Source: Spirochaetales bacterium Spiro_01 (lineage in GTDB: Bacteria; Spirochaetota; Spirochaetia; Sphaerochaetales; Sphaerochaetaceae). From it: a stretch of DNA of 5,623 bases. The notes beneath the pieces are model-generated. The model did no database searches and was not told where the DNA came from. It saw only the letters and a list, made by a program, of their open reading frames with translations. Made by a program: the position numbers and the translations under genes. Positions 1-5,485 of this stretch are shown in pieces. Location of the stretch: positions 1 to 5,623 of the forward strand of contig LVBC01000143.1 of NCBI GenBank assembly GCA_001604265.1. The letters are read 5' to 3'. Positions within the stretch are counted from its first letter, which is position 1, and every line of letters starts with the position of its first letter.

Positions 1-195
1 TCCCACGAAACCAGCTACTATAAAGAAATGCAAATGACCCTTAAGGCCCTTCTTTCTGATCTGGAGAGAGAAGAGGTTTTCCTCCATCATTTTGATGAAA
101 CGACTGAATTTCATCCTCATACTATCTATACTCTGCTTGACCCAGATAGGGTCCACTGTCTGAAAAAAGATATTGAGGAAAAGAACCTAGTCTGA
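1..195 (+). CDS. C-terminal fragment of an unrecognised protein (5' end outside window)
   Basis: An open frame runs from base 1 to a TGA at 193-195 and gives the last 64 residues of a protein whose start lies outside the window. The tail is rich in charged residues and histidine (LEREEVFLHHFDETTEF, then a Pro-His-Thr segment) and ends KKDIEEKNLV. It is too short for the ORF listing but is supported by an uninterrupted frame to the window edge and by a stem-loop terminator directly after the stop. I see no signal peptide, membrane segment or recognisable motif and do not assign a function. It is the only plus-strand gene and converges on the ridA genes. Its codons look somewhat richer in A/T-ending forms than those of the minus-strand genes, but the fragment is too short to judge transfer. 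Confidence 0.7.
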   Translation, partial: SHETSYYKEMQMTLKALLSDLEREEVFLHHFDETTEFHPHTIYTLLDPDRVHCLKKDIEEKNLV

Positions 196-202
196 AGACA
201 GA

Positions 203-240
203 AAAGGCTTCCACACCGAAACCAGGAGAAGCCTTTCCTT
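203..240. terminator. Probable bidirectional Rho-independent terminator between convergent genes
   Basis: A perfect 9-bp inverted repeat, AAAGGCTTC (203-211) and GAAGCCTTT (228-236), encloses a 16-nt loop. It lies 7 nt after the plus-strand stop and 21 nt after the ridA stop. On the plus strand the right arm runs into TTTCCTTATCCTT. On the minus strand the stem ends in TTTT followed by CTGTCTTC. Both tails are U-rich but interrupted, so termination may be only moderate. The convergent placement fits a shared terminator. Confidence 0.7.
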
Positions 241-257
241 ATCCTTCGAGCTGTAGA

Positions 258-629
258 TTATACTTCGGCAATTGCCTCGACTTCGCAGAGGACATTCTTT
301 GGAAGTGTCTTTACTGCGACGCAGCTTCTTGCCGGCTTGCTGACAAAGTACTTTGCATAGACAGCATTGAATGCTGCAAAGTCGGCCATATCGGCAAGGA
401 AGCAGGTTGTTTTTACAACATTCTCATAGCCGACTCCTGCGGCCTTGAGGATCTCTCCGACATTCTTGCAGGACTGCTCTGCCTGCTCCTCGATTGTTGT
501 TCCTACGATTGCTCCGGTCTCAGGATCTGCAGGAATCTGGCCAGATGTGAATACAAGGCCTCCGACCTTGAAGCCCTGAGAATATGGTCCAATGGCAGCT
601 GGTGCCTTCTTTGTTGAGATTTCAGTCAT
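258..629 (-). CDS. ridA: RidA/YjgF/UK114-family reactive enamine/imine deaminase (copy 1)
   Basis: This 123-residue protein matches the full length of the RidA (YjgF/YER057c/UK114) family. Archetypal RidA is a cytosolic homotrimer that hydrolyses reactive 2-aminoacrylate-type enamines/imines released by PLP enzymes to 2-keto acids plus ammonia. Visible family signatures are KAPAAIGPYSQG near residues 8-19, FTSGQ at 27-31, the D-F-x-x-F-N-x-V-Y helix at 83-91, and the active-site Arg101 in PARSCV (equivalent to E. coli Arg105). Cys103 and Glu118 (equivalent to Glu120) are also present, so the canonical deaminase set is intact. The ATG at 629 has AAAGGAG (637-643) 7 nt upstream. It is the distal gene after its paralogue, 70 bp away, and is followed by a terminator. 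Substrate preference within the family cannot be read from sequence. Membership is very secure. Confidence 0.95.
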   Translation of the reverse strand: MTEISTKKAPAAIGPYSQGFKVGGLVFTSGQIPADPETGAIVGTTIEEQAEQSCKNVGEILKAAGVGYENVVKTTCFLADMADFAAFNAVYAKYFVSKPARSCVAVKTLPKNVLCEVEAIAEV

Positions 630-636
630 GTTAAAG

Positions 637-679
637 CTCCTTTATCCAAAGTCTATAATCAATAAAAAAGACAAGTCAA
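637..679 (-). promoter_or_regulatory. Candidate sigma-70-type promoter and RBS of ridA copy 1
   Basis: On the minus strand TTGACT (674-679) resembles a -35 box at 5/6, followed by 18 bp and TAGACT (650-655) as a 4/6 -10 box. A strong AAAGGAG (637-643) lies before the ATG. The same hexamers with the same 18-bp spacer and the same 20-nt distance to ATG occur before ridA copy 2, although the spacer between them has diverged. That conservation is the main support. Alternatively the two T(T/A)GACTT heptamers, 24 bp apart, are a direct-repeat protein binding site. Confidence 0.55.
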
Positions 680-699
680 CAAAGAGGACAGATCAGCTT

Positions 700-1071
700 C
701 TATACTTCAGCTACGACCTCGATCTCGCACAGTGCATTCTTTGCCATGCCGACGACTGCGACACAGGCCCTTGCAGGCTTGCTTACAAAGTACTTTGCAT
801 AAACTGCATTGAATGCTGCGAAATCTGCCATATCAGTAATGTAGCAGACAGCCTTTACGACCTTGTCGAAGCCTGAGCCTGCGGCTTCGAGAATCGCGCC
901 TACATTCCTGCAGCACTGCTCTGCCTGCTCCTCGATGCCAGGACCTACCAGCTCACCGGTTTCCGGAACAATTGGAAGCTGTCCTGATGTGAATACCAGA
1001 TTCCCGACCTTGAAGCCCTGTGAGTAGGGACCGATTGCGGCTGGTGCCTTTGTTGTTGAAACTGCGCCCAT
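700..1071 (-). CDS. ridA: RidA/YjgF/UK114-family reactive enamine/imine deaminase (copy 2)
   Basis: A second full-length RidA paralogue of 123 residues aligns with copy 1 without gaps at 89/123 identical positions (about 72%). GPYSQG, FTSGQ, Arg101, Cys103 and Glu118 are all kept, and residues 80-101 are identical to copy 1. It differs next to the catalytic Arg (PARACV instead of PARSCV) and in residues 107-110 (VGMA instead of KTLP). I choose the ATG at 1071 because AAGGAG (1079-1084) sits 7 nt before it and the length then equals copy 1. A longer frame from a TTG at 1092 would translate through that ribosome binding site. It follows the EFR1-like gene by 46 nt and precedes copy 1. Its role is presumably enamine/imine hydrolysis, possibly with a different substrate range or regulation from copy 1. 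Confidence 0.94.
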   Translation of the reverse strand: MGAVSTTKAPAAIGPYSQGFKVGNLVFTSGQLPIVPETGELVGPGIEEQAEQCCRNVGAILEAAGSGFDKVVKAVCYITDMADFAAFNAVYAKYFVSKPARACVAVVGMAKNALCEIEVVAEV

Positions 1072-1078
1072 GATGATT

Positions 1079-1121
1079 CTCCTTTTTCTCAAGTCTATTT
1101 GAACGATTGTTTACAAGTCAA
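1079..1121 (-). promoter_or_regulatory. Candidate promoter and RBS of ridA copy 2, with an operator-like palindrome
   Basis: On the minus strand TTGACT (1116-1121) and TAGACT (1092-1097) are separated by 18 bp and followed by AAGGAG (1079-1084), which fixes the ATG at 1071. The predicted -35 overlaps the stop codon of the EFR1-like gene (1118-1120). Between the two hexamers lies an imperfect palindrome, TGAACGATTGTTTA on the plus strand (1100-1113), with 10 of 14 positions symmetric. This is a position where a repressor could act. The layout matches that upstream of copy 1, but the palindrome does not occur there. Confidence 0.55.
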
Positions 1122-1840
1122 ACAAACAGCTCTGGCTCCTTCCTATCTGCGGCAACAGTGTGCAATCTGTTGGAAAGAGGCGCTATCAGGTCATCTGGTA
1201 TGACCCTTGAACCATAGGCACAGACTCTGATGCATCTCATGCAGGAGATGCAGAGGGACTCGTCTGTAGTCCCATCTCCCCTTATTGCCCAAACGGGACA
1301 TTCGATATGGCAAACGCCACAGTTGATGCATGAATCGAGAGTGACTGGAATTGTTGGAAATGGATGCCTTTCCTTGTATGGAGCATTTCCGGGAACAGCA
1401 ACGAGATCGCCGCACTCCCAATCAACCTTGCCCGCCATGTTCTCGAGGACCTTTCTGTCTTCAATGTCAGGCCTGCCTGCTGCTATATCCCTGACCATGG
1501 AGTGCTCTGCAACTGCTGATATGGCAGCGATGGGCATCAGGCCAATAGAAAGCGCCAGCTCCCTTAGCTCAAGCAGTGTGTCCTCATAGGCTCTGTTTCC
1601 ATATACAACGACCAGAAGGCACCTTGCACCATTGCCCTTCAGCTTGCCAATCTTTTCAACAGCGAAGGCAGGAACTCTTCCTCCAAAGGAGGGAACTGCC
1701 AGGACAACTCTGTCGGATGGTTCGATTTCAACAGAACAGTCTCTCTTTATAAGATTGAATATCTCTCCATCAGGGGAAAGAATTCCAGCTACGGCCTCAA
1801 CTCCACCAGTGGGGCTGAATACTATGTTCAGGTTTCTCAT
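1118..1840 (-). CDS. EFR1-family flavodoxin-like / 2[4Fe-4S] ferredoxin fusion protein
   Basis: This is a two-part cytosolic electron-transfer protein, 240 residues from the ATG at 1840. The N-terminal half is flavodoxin-like: a first beta strand followed by FSPTGG (residues 8-13) in the position of the FMN-phosphate loop, VPSFGGRVPAFAVEKI near 49-64, and VVVYGNRAYEDTLLEL near 77-92. A V-A-E-H-S segment (110-114) and GRPD (122-125) are further EFR1 family marks. The C-terminal part holds two C-x2-C-x2-C-x3-C motifs, Cys171/174/177/181 and Cys197/200/203/207, for two [4Fe-4S] clusters. The second lacks the usual Pro after its last Cys (Ala instead). No clear Shine-Dalgarno precedes either ATG at 1840 or at 1852; the latter would add MISI. 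A longer frame from a TTG at 1876 reaches into the stem-loop and is unlikely. The redox partner is unknown. Confidence 0.85.
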   Translation of the reverse strand: MRNLNIVFSPTGGVEAVAGILSPDGEIFNLIKRDCSVEIEPSDRVVLAVPSFGGRVPAFAVEKIGKLKGNGARCLLVVVYGNRAYEDTLLELRELALSIGLMPIAAISAVAEHSMVRDIAAGRPDIEDRKVLENMAGKVDWECGDLVAVPGNAPYKERHPFPTIPVTLDSCINCGVCHIECPVWAIRGDGTTDESLCISCMRCIRVCAYGSRVIPDDLIAPLSNRLHTVAADRKEPELFV

Positions 1841-1878
1841 GATGGATATCATATAACAACAAGACACCCACAGCAAAA
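1841..1878 (-). promoter_or_regulatory. Weak candidate promoter immediately upstream of the EFR1-like gene
   Basis: On the minus strand TTGCTG (3/6 to a -35 box), 17 bp and TATGAT (5/6 to a -10 box) lie so that the -10 box ends 7 nt before the ATG at 1840. Transcription would start at or next to that ATG. This fits the absence of a Shine-Dalgarno sequence and would give a leaderless message. The -35 match is poor and overlaps the stem-loop described separately, so this is tentative. Readthrough from the upstream operon is the alternative. Confidence 0.25.
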
Positions 1879-1890
1879 ACCATGGGTGTC
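1854..1890 (-). terminator. Stem-loop after the sulfatase gene, probable terminator of the tct-sulfatase operon
   Basis: A perfect 8-bp inverted repeat, TGGGTGTC at 1883-1890 and GACACCCA at 1863-1870 on the plus strand, flanks a 12-nt loop. In the minus-strand direction the stem is followed by TTGTTGTTAT, a moderately U-rich tail, and lies 20 nt after the sulfatase stop. On the plus strand no T-run follows, so it looks oriented for the minus-strand transcript. With an 8-bp stem and an interrupted U tract it may terminate only partly and leave some readthrough into the EFR1-like gene. Confidence 0.55.
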
Positions 1891-1909
1891 CAAAACTCAG
1901 ACTATATAC

Positions 1910-3427
1910 TCAATAGCCCCAGGCGGGATCAAGAACATAATCTGCATTGTTGAGCACGGCCTGATCGAAGTTCTTCTGGATCAGCTGGTACTTCAGGTCA
2001 CGGTATCTCTCATCGAACCAGAGGTTGTTGAACTCATGTGGATCGGTTGCCAGATCGTAGAGCTCGCCAATACTCTGTCCATGGTGGTTGACGATCTTGT
2101 ATCTGCCATCGAAGTACATTGTTGCATGATGTCCGACATATCCGACCTGCAGTAGGCAATCGTAGAATTCTGAATAGACCGAGTCCTTGTGGTGATCCTT
2201 CTTCTGTTCTCCAGTCAGCAGCTTTGCAAAGCTCTTGCCCTGCATGTAGAAAGGAATCTCGATTCCGTTCAGCTCCAGAAGTGTAGGTGCAATGTCCACG
2301 AGCTCGACAAGCGCCTTCAGTCTGACATTCTGCTGGATGAGTCCCGGGCAGGAGAATATCAGAGGTACATGGACAAGTGCCTGATAGAAGTATGGGCCCT
2401 TGAGGTATGTGCCGTGATCTCCGAGCATCTCACCATGGTCGGACATGAAGATGATGATCGTGTTCTCTCTGAGGTTGTTCTCGTCCAGATACCTTACAAG
2501 CCTGCCGAACTGGTCATCGATCAGCTCTATCTCTGCATAGTAATCCCTGGTCTCCTGCCTCTTCTGGTCGTCGGTCATGCCTATGATGCTGTGGCCGTGG
2601 CCATACATTCCACCATACTGGTAATCATATCGCTGGTACTCTGGCTTGTTATCAAGTTCGCCCTCTTTCCAGAGAGGAAGATCCATGTCATCAGGATTCA
2701 ATCGTGCCTGGTATTCCGGTGGTGGATCGATCGGATGGTGAGGATCGAATGGATTCAGACTAACAAGCCAATTCTTGTCCTTGTGGCCTTCGATGAATCC
2801 TATCGCCTCCTCAACACACCATGTTGTCTGATGGTATTCAGCTGGGCAGCCAATATACGGCCTGTAGCCCTCCTCGTAGACTGCCTTGTGGAAGCCCTCA
2901 TTCCTCTTGCGGTCCTCTTCGGTAGTCTTCTTGCTGCTGTCCCAATGACATCCGGTATAGATGTCCTCGAACTTGATTCCCTTGCTTCTGAGCCAATTCT
3001 GATACGAGTCTACACCCTCCTCCCAGTCATTCTGGGGGTGATGACTCCATTTGAACATCTCGTATCCATCATCTGTCCTGTTCTCGAGATGGTCCTTTGC
3101 TCCTGCGATATGAAGCTTTCCAGCAAGCCCACAGGACCAGCCATGGTCTGCAAATATCTTTGTGACCAGGGTCTCATCCTTGGAGAAGTGGTCATTTCCA
3201 TTGAAGGTCGCCCTGGTGGTCTTTGGATATCTTCCAGTAAGGAAACAGGCCCTGCTTGGTGTGCATATGGGAGCCTGGGTGTAGGCGTTTTCGAATGCAA
3301 CGCCCTCACTGATAAGCTTATCCAGATTCGGCGTATGGATCTTCTTGTTTCCAAGTGCTGTGATCGTATCATAACGCTGCTGATCAGTGCAGAACCAGAC
3401 TATGTTGTAACCTTTCTTCTTGCTCAT
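1910..3427 (-). CDS. Type I (formylglycine) sulfatase, cytosolic, alkaline-phosphatase superfamily
   Basis: This 505-residue protein is a full-length type I sulfatase, which hydrolyses sulfate esters using a Cys converted to formylglycine. The signature C-T-P-S-R starts at Cys55 and continues ACFLTGRYP to residue 68. Metal-site residues are visible: Asp15 in the early strand (CTDQQRYD, 13-20), and Asp330-His331 in FMSDHGEMLGDHG, with Lys343 after it. Gly-Lys104-Leu-His106 and the FDPHHP segment (227-232) are other typical active-site stretches. The N-terminus (MSKKKGYNIVWF) has no signal peptide or lipobox, so the enzyme should be cytosolic. The ATG at 3427 is 3 nt after the tctA stop and has AAGGAG (3436-3441) 8 nt upstream. 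That spacing places it in the tct operon and implies an imported substrate. The substrate cannot be named. Related phosphonate/phosphate monoester hydrolases share this motif, so a non-sulfate ester is possible. Confidence 0.9.
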   Translation of the reverse strand: MSKKKGYNIVWFCTDQQRYDTITALGNKKIHTPNLDKLISEGVAFENAYTQAPICTPSRACFLTGRYPKTTRATFNGNDHFSKDETLVTKIFADHGWSCGLAGKLHIAGAKDHLENRTDDGYEMFKWSHHPQNDWEEGVDSYQNWLRSKGIKFEDIYTGCHWDSSKKTTEEDRKRNEGFHKAVYEEGYRPYIGCPAEYHQTTWCVEEAIGFIEGHKDKNWLVSLNPFDPHHPIDPPPEYQARLNPDDMDLPLWKEGELDNKPEYQRYDYQYGGMYGHGHSIIGMTDDQKRQETRDYYAEIELIDDQFGRLVRYLDENNLRENTIIIFMSDHGEMLGDHGTYLKGPYFYQALVHVPLIFSCPGLIQQNVRLKALVELVDIAPTLLELNGIEIPFYMQGKSFAKLLTGEQKKDHHKDSVYSEFYDCLLQVGYVGHHATMYFDGRYKIVNHHGQSIGELYDLATDPHEFNNLWFDERYRDLKYQLIQKNFDQAVLNNADYVLDPAWGY

Positions 3428-3430
3428 TGG

Positions 3431-4921
3431 CTATTCTCCTTTTTTTCTCTGAATGAGATTCGATCTGATTGCAAATGTCACTGAAACTGCAGAAAGGATC
3501 AGGAACACAAGCGAAACAGGCTTTGTGAAGAATGGAACAAAGCTTCCATTGCTGAACATGAGTGAACGTCTGAAATAGATCTCCAGGTTCTGTCCAAGCA
3601 GCATGCCCATGATAAGTGGTGCTACTGGATACCTGAACTTCTTCATGAGGATACCGATGATTCCGAAGATCAGGACCACGTACACATCGAATATCCTGTT
3701 GTTGTTTGCATATGCACCGATTATGCATACACCCATCACAAGAGGCAGAAGGATCGCCTTGTTGATCTTGAGTATCTTGGTGAAGAGTCTTCTTCCACAG
3801 AGCATCAGTATGAGCATTGCGAAGTTTGCAAATATGATTGCAGCAAAGATGCTGTAGACAAGATCCTTCTGCATCCTGAAGAGAGTCGGACCTGGATTGA
3901 TACCATGTATCATGAATGCGGCAATCAGAACTGCTGTGATCGCATCACCTGGAATACCTAGAGCCAGAAGAGGAACCAGGGCACCACCGATGGTCGAGTT
4001 GTTTGCAGTTTCAGAGGCGATTATGCCATCGACACAGCCAGTGCCATAGAGTTCAGGATGCTTCGAGAACTTCTTCGAATACGTATACGACAGCAGATTG
4101 GAAACACCTCCGCCTATTCCTGGCAGTATTCCTATTCCCAGTCCTATCAGCCACGATCTGATGAAGTTCGCTCCCTGTCCCTTCAGCTCAGAAAGCTTGA
4201 GATGGCTGTCCATTGCATCATAGTGTATCTCCTCCATATGCTTGGATTCGAAGGCTATGTGGGCAAACTCGAACACCTCAGCTACTGCAAAGAGTCCGAT
4301 GACGACTGGTAGTGTTGCAAAGCCTCCATCCAGGTTGTGGTTGCCGAAGGTGAACCTCAAGGCTCCATCGACAGGGTCGGAACCGAAGAATGAAAGCATT
4401 ATTCCAACAAGACCTGCAATAAGTCCCTTCTTGACATCCTTTCCACTCAGTGCAGATATCATTGTCAGAGAGAACAGTATTACTGCGAAGTAGTCATACG
4501 GAGTGAATCTTATTGCTATGTTCGCAAGAACAGGTGCTATGAAGAAGAGCACGAAGAAGCTCAGCAGCCCTCCGAAGAAGGAGGCCCAGACGCCTGTATC
4601 AAGTGCCTTGCCTGCCTGCCCCTTTGCAGCCATTGGATGGCCATCAAAGGTGGTTGCAAGCGATGATGGTGTACCTGGTATTCTGAGAAGAATTGCCGAG
4701 ATAAGACCACCTGAAATACCACCTATGTACAATCCAAGAAGGAATGTCATGGAATTGTTGACCGTCATCGAGTACGTCATTGGGAGACAGAGTGCAACTG
4801 CCATGGTCGCTGTCAGCCCCGGAATTGCACCGAATATGATACCTATTGCCGTACCAATGAATATGAACAGCAGACCATGTATGGTGCAGACCGACTTCAA
4901 TCCTAGAATTATCATTTCCAT
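3431..4921 (-). CDS. tctA: Tripartite tricarboxylate transporter large permease subunit TctA
   Basis: This 496-residue polytopic inner-membrane protein is close to the usual ~500 residues of TctA. In TTT systems it forms the translocation path for organic anions delivered by the extracytoplasmic binding protein TctC, with TctB as the small membrane partner; energy comes from an ion gradient. Family signatures in order are GAIPGLTATMA (31-41), RIPGTPSS with FDGHPMAAKG (80-101), GILPGIGGG (264-272), a SETANNS stretch (303-309), LGIPGDAITAVL (321-332), PGP (343-345) and AYANNNRIFDV (403-413). Many hydrophobic helices lie between them. The ATG at 4921 follows the tctB stop by 12 nt with AAGGGG (4928-4933) 6 nt upstream; an in-frame ATG two codons later is possible. 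The ANN region reads ASETANNS where most TctA proteins, as I recall them, read APE-x-ANNA. The transported substrate cannot be told from sequence. Confidence 0.95.
   Translation of the reverse strand: MEMIILGLKSVCTIHGLLFIFIGTAIGIIFGAIPGLTATMAVALCLPMTYSMTVNNSMTFLLGLYIGGISGGLISAILLRIPGTPSSLATTFDGHPMAAKGQAGKALDTGVWASFFGGLLSFFVLFFIAPVLANIAIRFTPYDYFAVILFSLTMISALSGKDVKKGLIAGLVGIMLSFFGSDPVDGALRFTFGNHNLDGGFATLPVVIGLFAVAEVFEFAHIAFESKHMEEIHYDAMDSHLKLSELKGQGANFIRSWLIGLGIGILPGIGGGVSNLLSYTYSKKFSKHPELYGTGCVDGIIASETANNSTIGGALVPLLALGIPGDAITAVLIAAFMIHGINPGPTLFRMQKDLVYSIFAAIIFANFAMLILMLCGRRLFTKILKINKAILLPLVMGVCIIGAYANNNRIFDVYVVLIFGIIGILMKKFRYPVAPLIMGMLLGQNLEIYFRRSLMFSNGSFVPFFTKPVSLVFLILSAVSVTFAIRSNLIQRKKGE
3436..3441 (-). 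promoter_or_regulatory. Sulfatase RBS embedded in the last codons of tctA
   Basis: The minus-strand AAGGAG lies within the tctA codons for Lys-Lys-Gly-Glu just before its TAG, 8 nt from the sulfatase ATG. Only 3 nt separate the tctA stop from that ATG. The arrangement implies translational coupling of the sulfatase to the permease and fixes the sulfatase start. Confidence 0.85.
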
Positions 4922-4933
4922 ACAGGGCCCCTT

Positions 4934-5422
4934 TTATGGTCTCCAGCCAAGGATTCCGGCTGGTAGAAGTACATCGAAGAATGCCCTGAAGATGTAGTAG
5001 AGGAGTGGTGAAACCATTATTGCTATCAGGGCAAATAGCCATAGCCTTCTTTTCTCGAAGCAGGAGAGCACATACATCTGCAATAGCAGGTATATGGCCG
5101 TTGAGATCACATAGCCTATCGGCTTTACAGTGAATACATAGACAACAAGCAGGACGAAGGTAAGGTACTCGGGAAGCTTCTGCTCCAGGCTTCTTTCCTC
5201 CCTGTTTTCCCCATCTCCGTTCTCCTTCCTGATCGCTCCGACCATCGTCAATGCCGACATGATGAACAGAAGAATCAGAATGATGCGCGGGACTGTAGCA
5301 GGATTTCCATAGGAACTAATGGACGATACATTGAACTTGTTGGTACTGTAGAATCCGATGACCGACAGCAGCACAAGGACGAATCCTGATACGAAGTCCC
5401 TGTTTTTCAGATATTTCTTCAT
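4934..5422 (-). CDS. tctB: Tripartite tricarboxylate transporter small membrane subunit TctB
   Basis: This 162-residue integral membrane protein has four predicted helices, near residues 11-26, 45-64, 86-120 (a helical pair broken by KPIGY) and 127-147. A charged cytosolic or periplasmic loop (RKENGDGENREER, 65-77) lies between helices 2 and 3. The PATVPRIIL segment (41-49) and the C-terminal LLPAGILG (152-159) are typical of the TctB family. It sits between tctC and tctA, the usual TTT order. I take the ATG at 5422 because GAGG/GGAG elements lie 6-9 nt before it. A GTG at 5437 in the same frame would add five residues but overlaps that ribosome binding site. TctB sequence is weakly conserved, so part of the support is position. 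Confidence 0.92.
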   Translation of the reverse strand: MKKYLKNRDFVSGFVLVLLSVIGFYSTNKFNVSSISSYGNPATVPRIILILLFIMSALTMVGAIRKENGDGENREERSLEQKLPEYLTFVLLVVYVFTVKPIGYVISTAIYLLLQMYVLSCFEKRRLWLFALIAIMVSPLLYYIFRAFFDVLLPAGILGWRP

Positions 5423-5428
5423 GGTATT

Positions 5429-5435
5429 CCTCTCC
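5429..5435 (-). promoter_or_regulatory. RBS deciding the tctB start
   Basis: The minus-strand GGAGAGG offers two Shine-Dalgarno registers, 9 and 6 nt from the ATG at 5422. It argues against the upstream in-frame GTG at 5437, whose coding would run through it. Confidence 0.7.
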
Positions 5436-5441
5436 ACTATC

Positions 5442-5473
5442 CAGACATGCTGGAAGACTCTTCCAGCATGCTG
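5442..5473 (-). other. Strong intercistronic hairpin between tctC and tctB
   Basis: An 11-bp perfect stem (5446-5456 with 5460-5470, arms CATGCTGGAAG and CTTCCAGCATG) closes on a 3-nt loop. It can be extended by three more pairs (CAG 5442-5444 with CTG 5471-5473) past a single bulged A. On the minus strand it is followed by TGGATAGTGGAG with no U-run, so it is not a good terminator. Its place between a binding-protein gene and its permease genes fits an mRNA 3'-end stabiliser that raises TctC over TctAB. That role is inferred. Confidence 0.65.
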
Positions 5474-5485
5474 TAACGGTAGTGC

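Noticed and set aside
592..876. Plus-strand frame of 94 residues across the two ridA genes
   Set aside because: It is antisense to well-conserved RidA coding and resembles no known protein.
1072..1092. Seven-residue N-terminal extension of ridA copy 2 from a TTG
   Set aside because: It would translate through the AAGGAG site and breaks the equal length of 123 residues shared with copy 1.
1853..1876. TTG start giving a 252-residue EFR1-like protein
   Set aside because: The added residues come from the loop, stem and tail of a stem-loop and have no ribosome binding site; the family fold begins at the downstream Met.
2189..3484. Long 431-residue plus-strand open frame
   Set aside because: It is antisense to the complete sulfatase gene and has no recognisable domain. 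The sulfatase has full catalytic motifs and a good ribosome binding site, so this frame is a shadow.
5423..5437. GTG start for tctB
   Set aside because: It reads through the Shine-Dalgarno of the ATG at 5422, which is better spaced.
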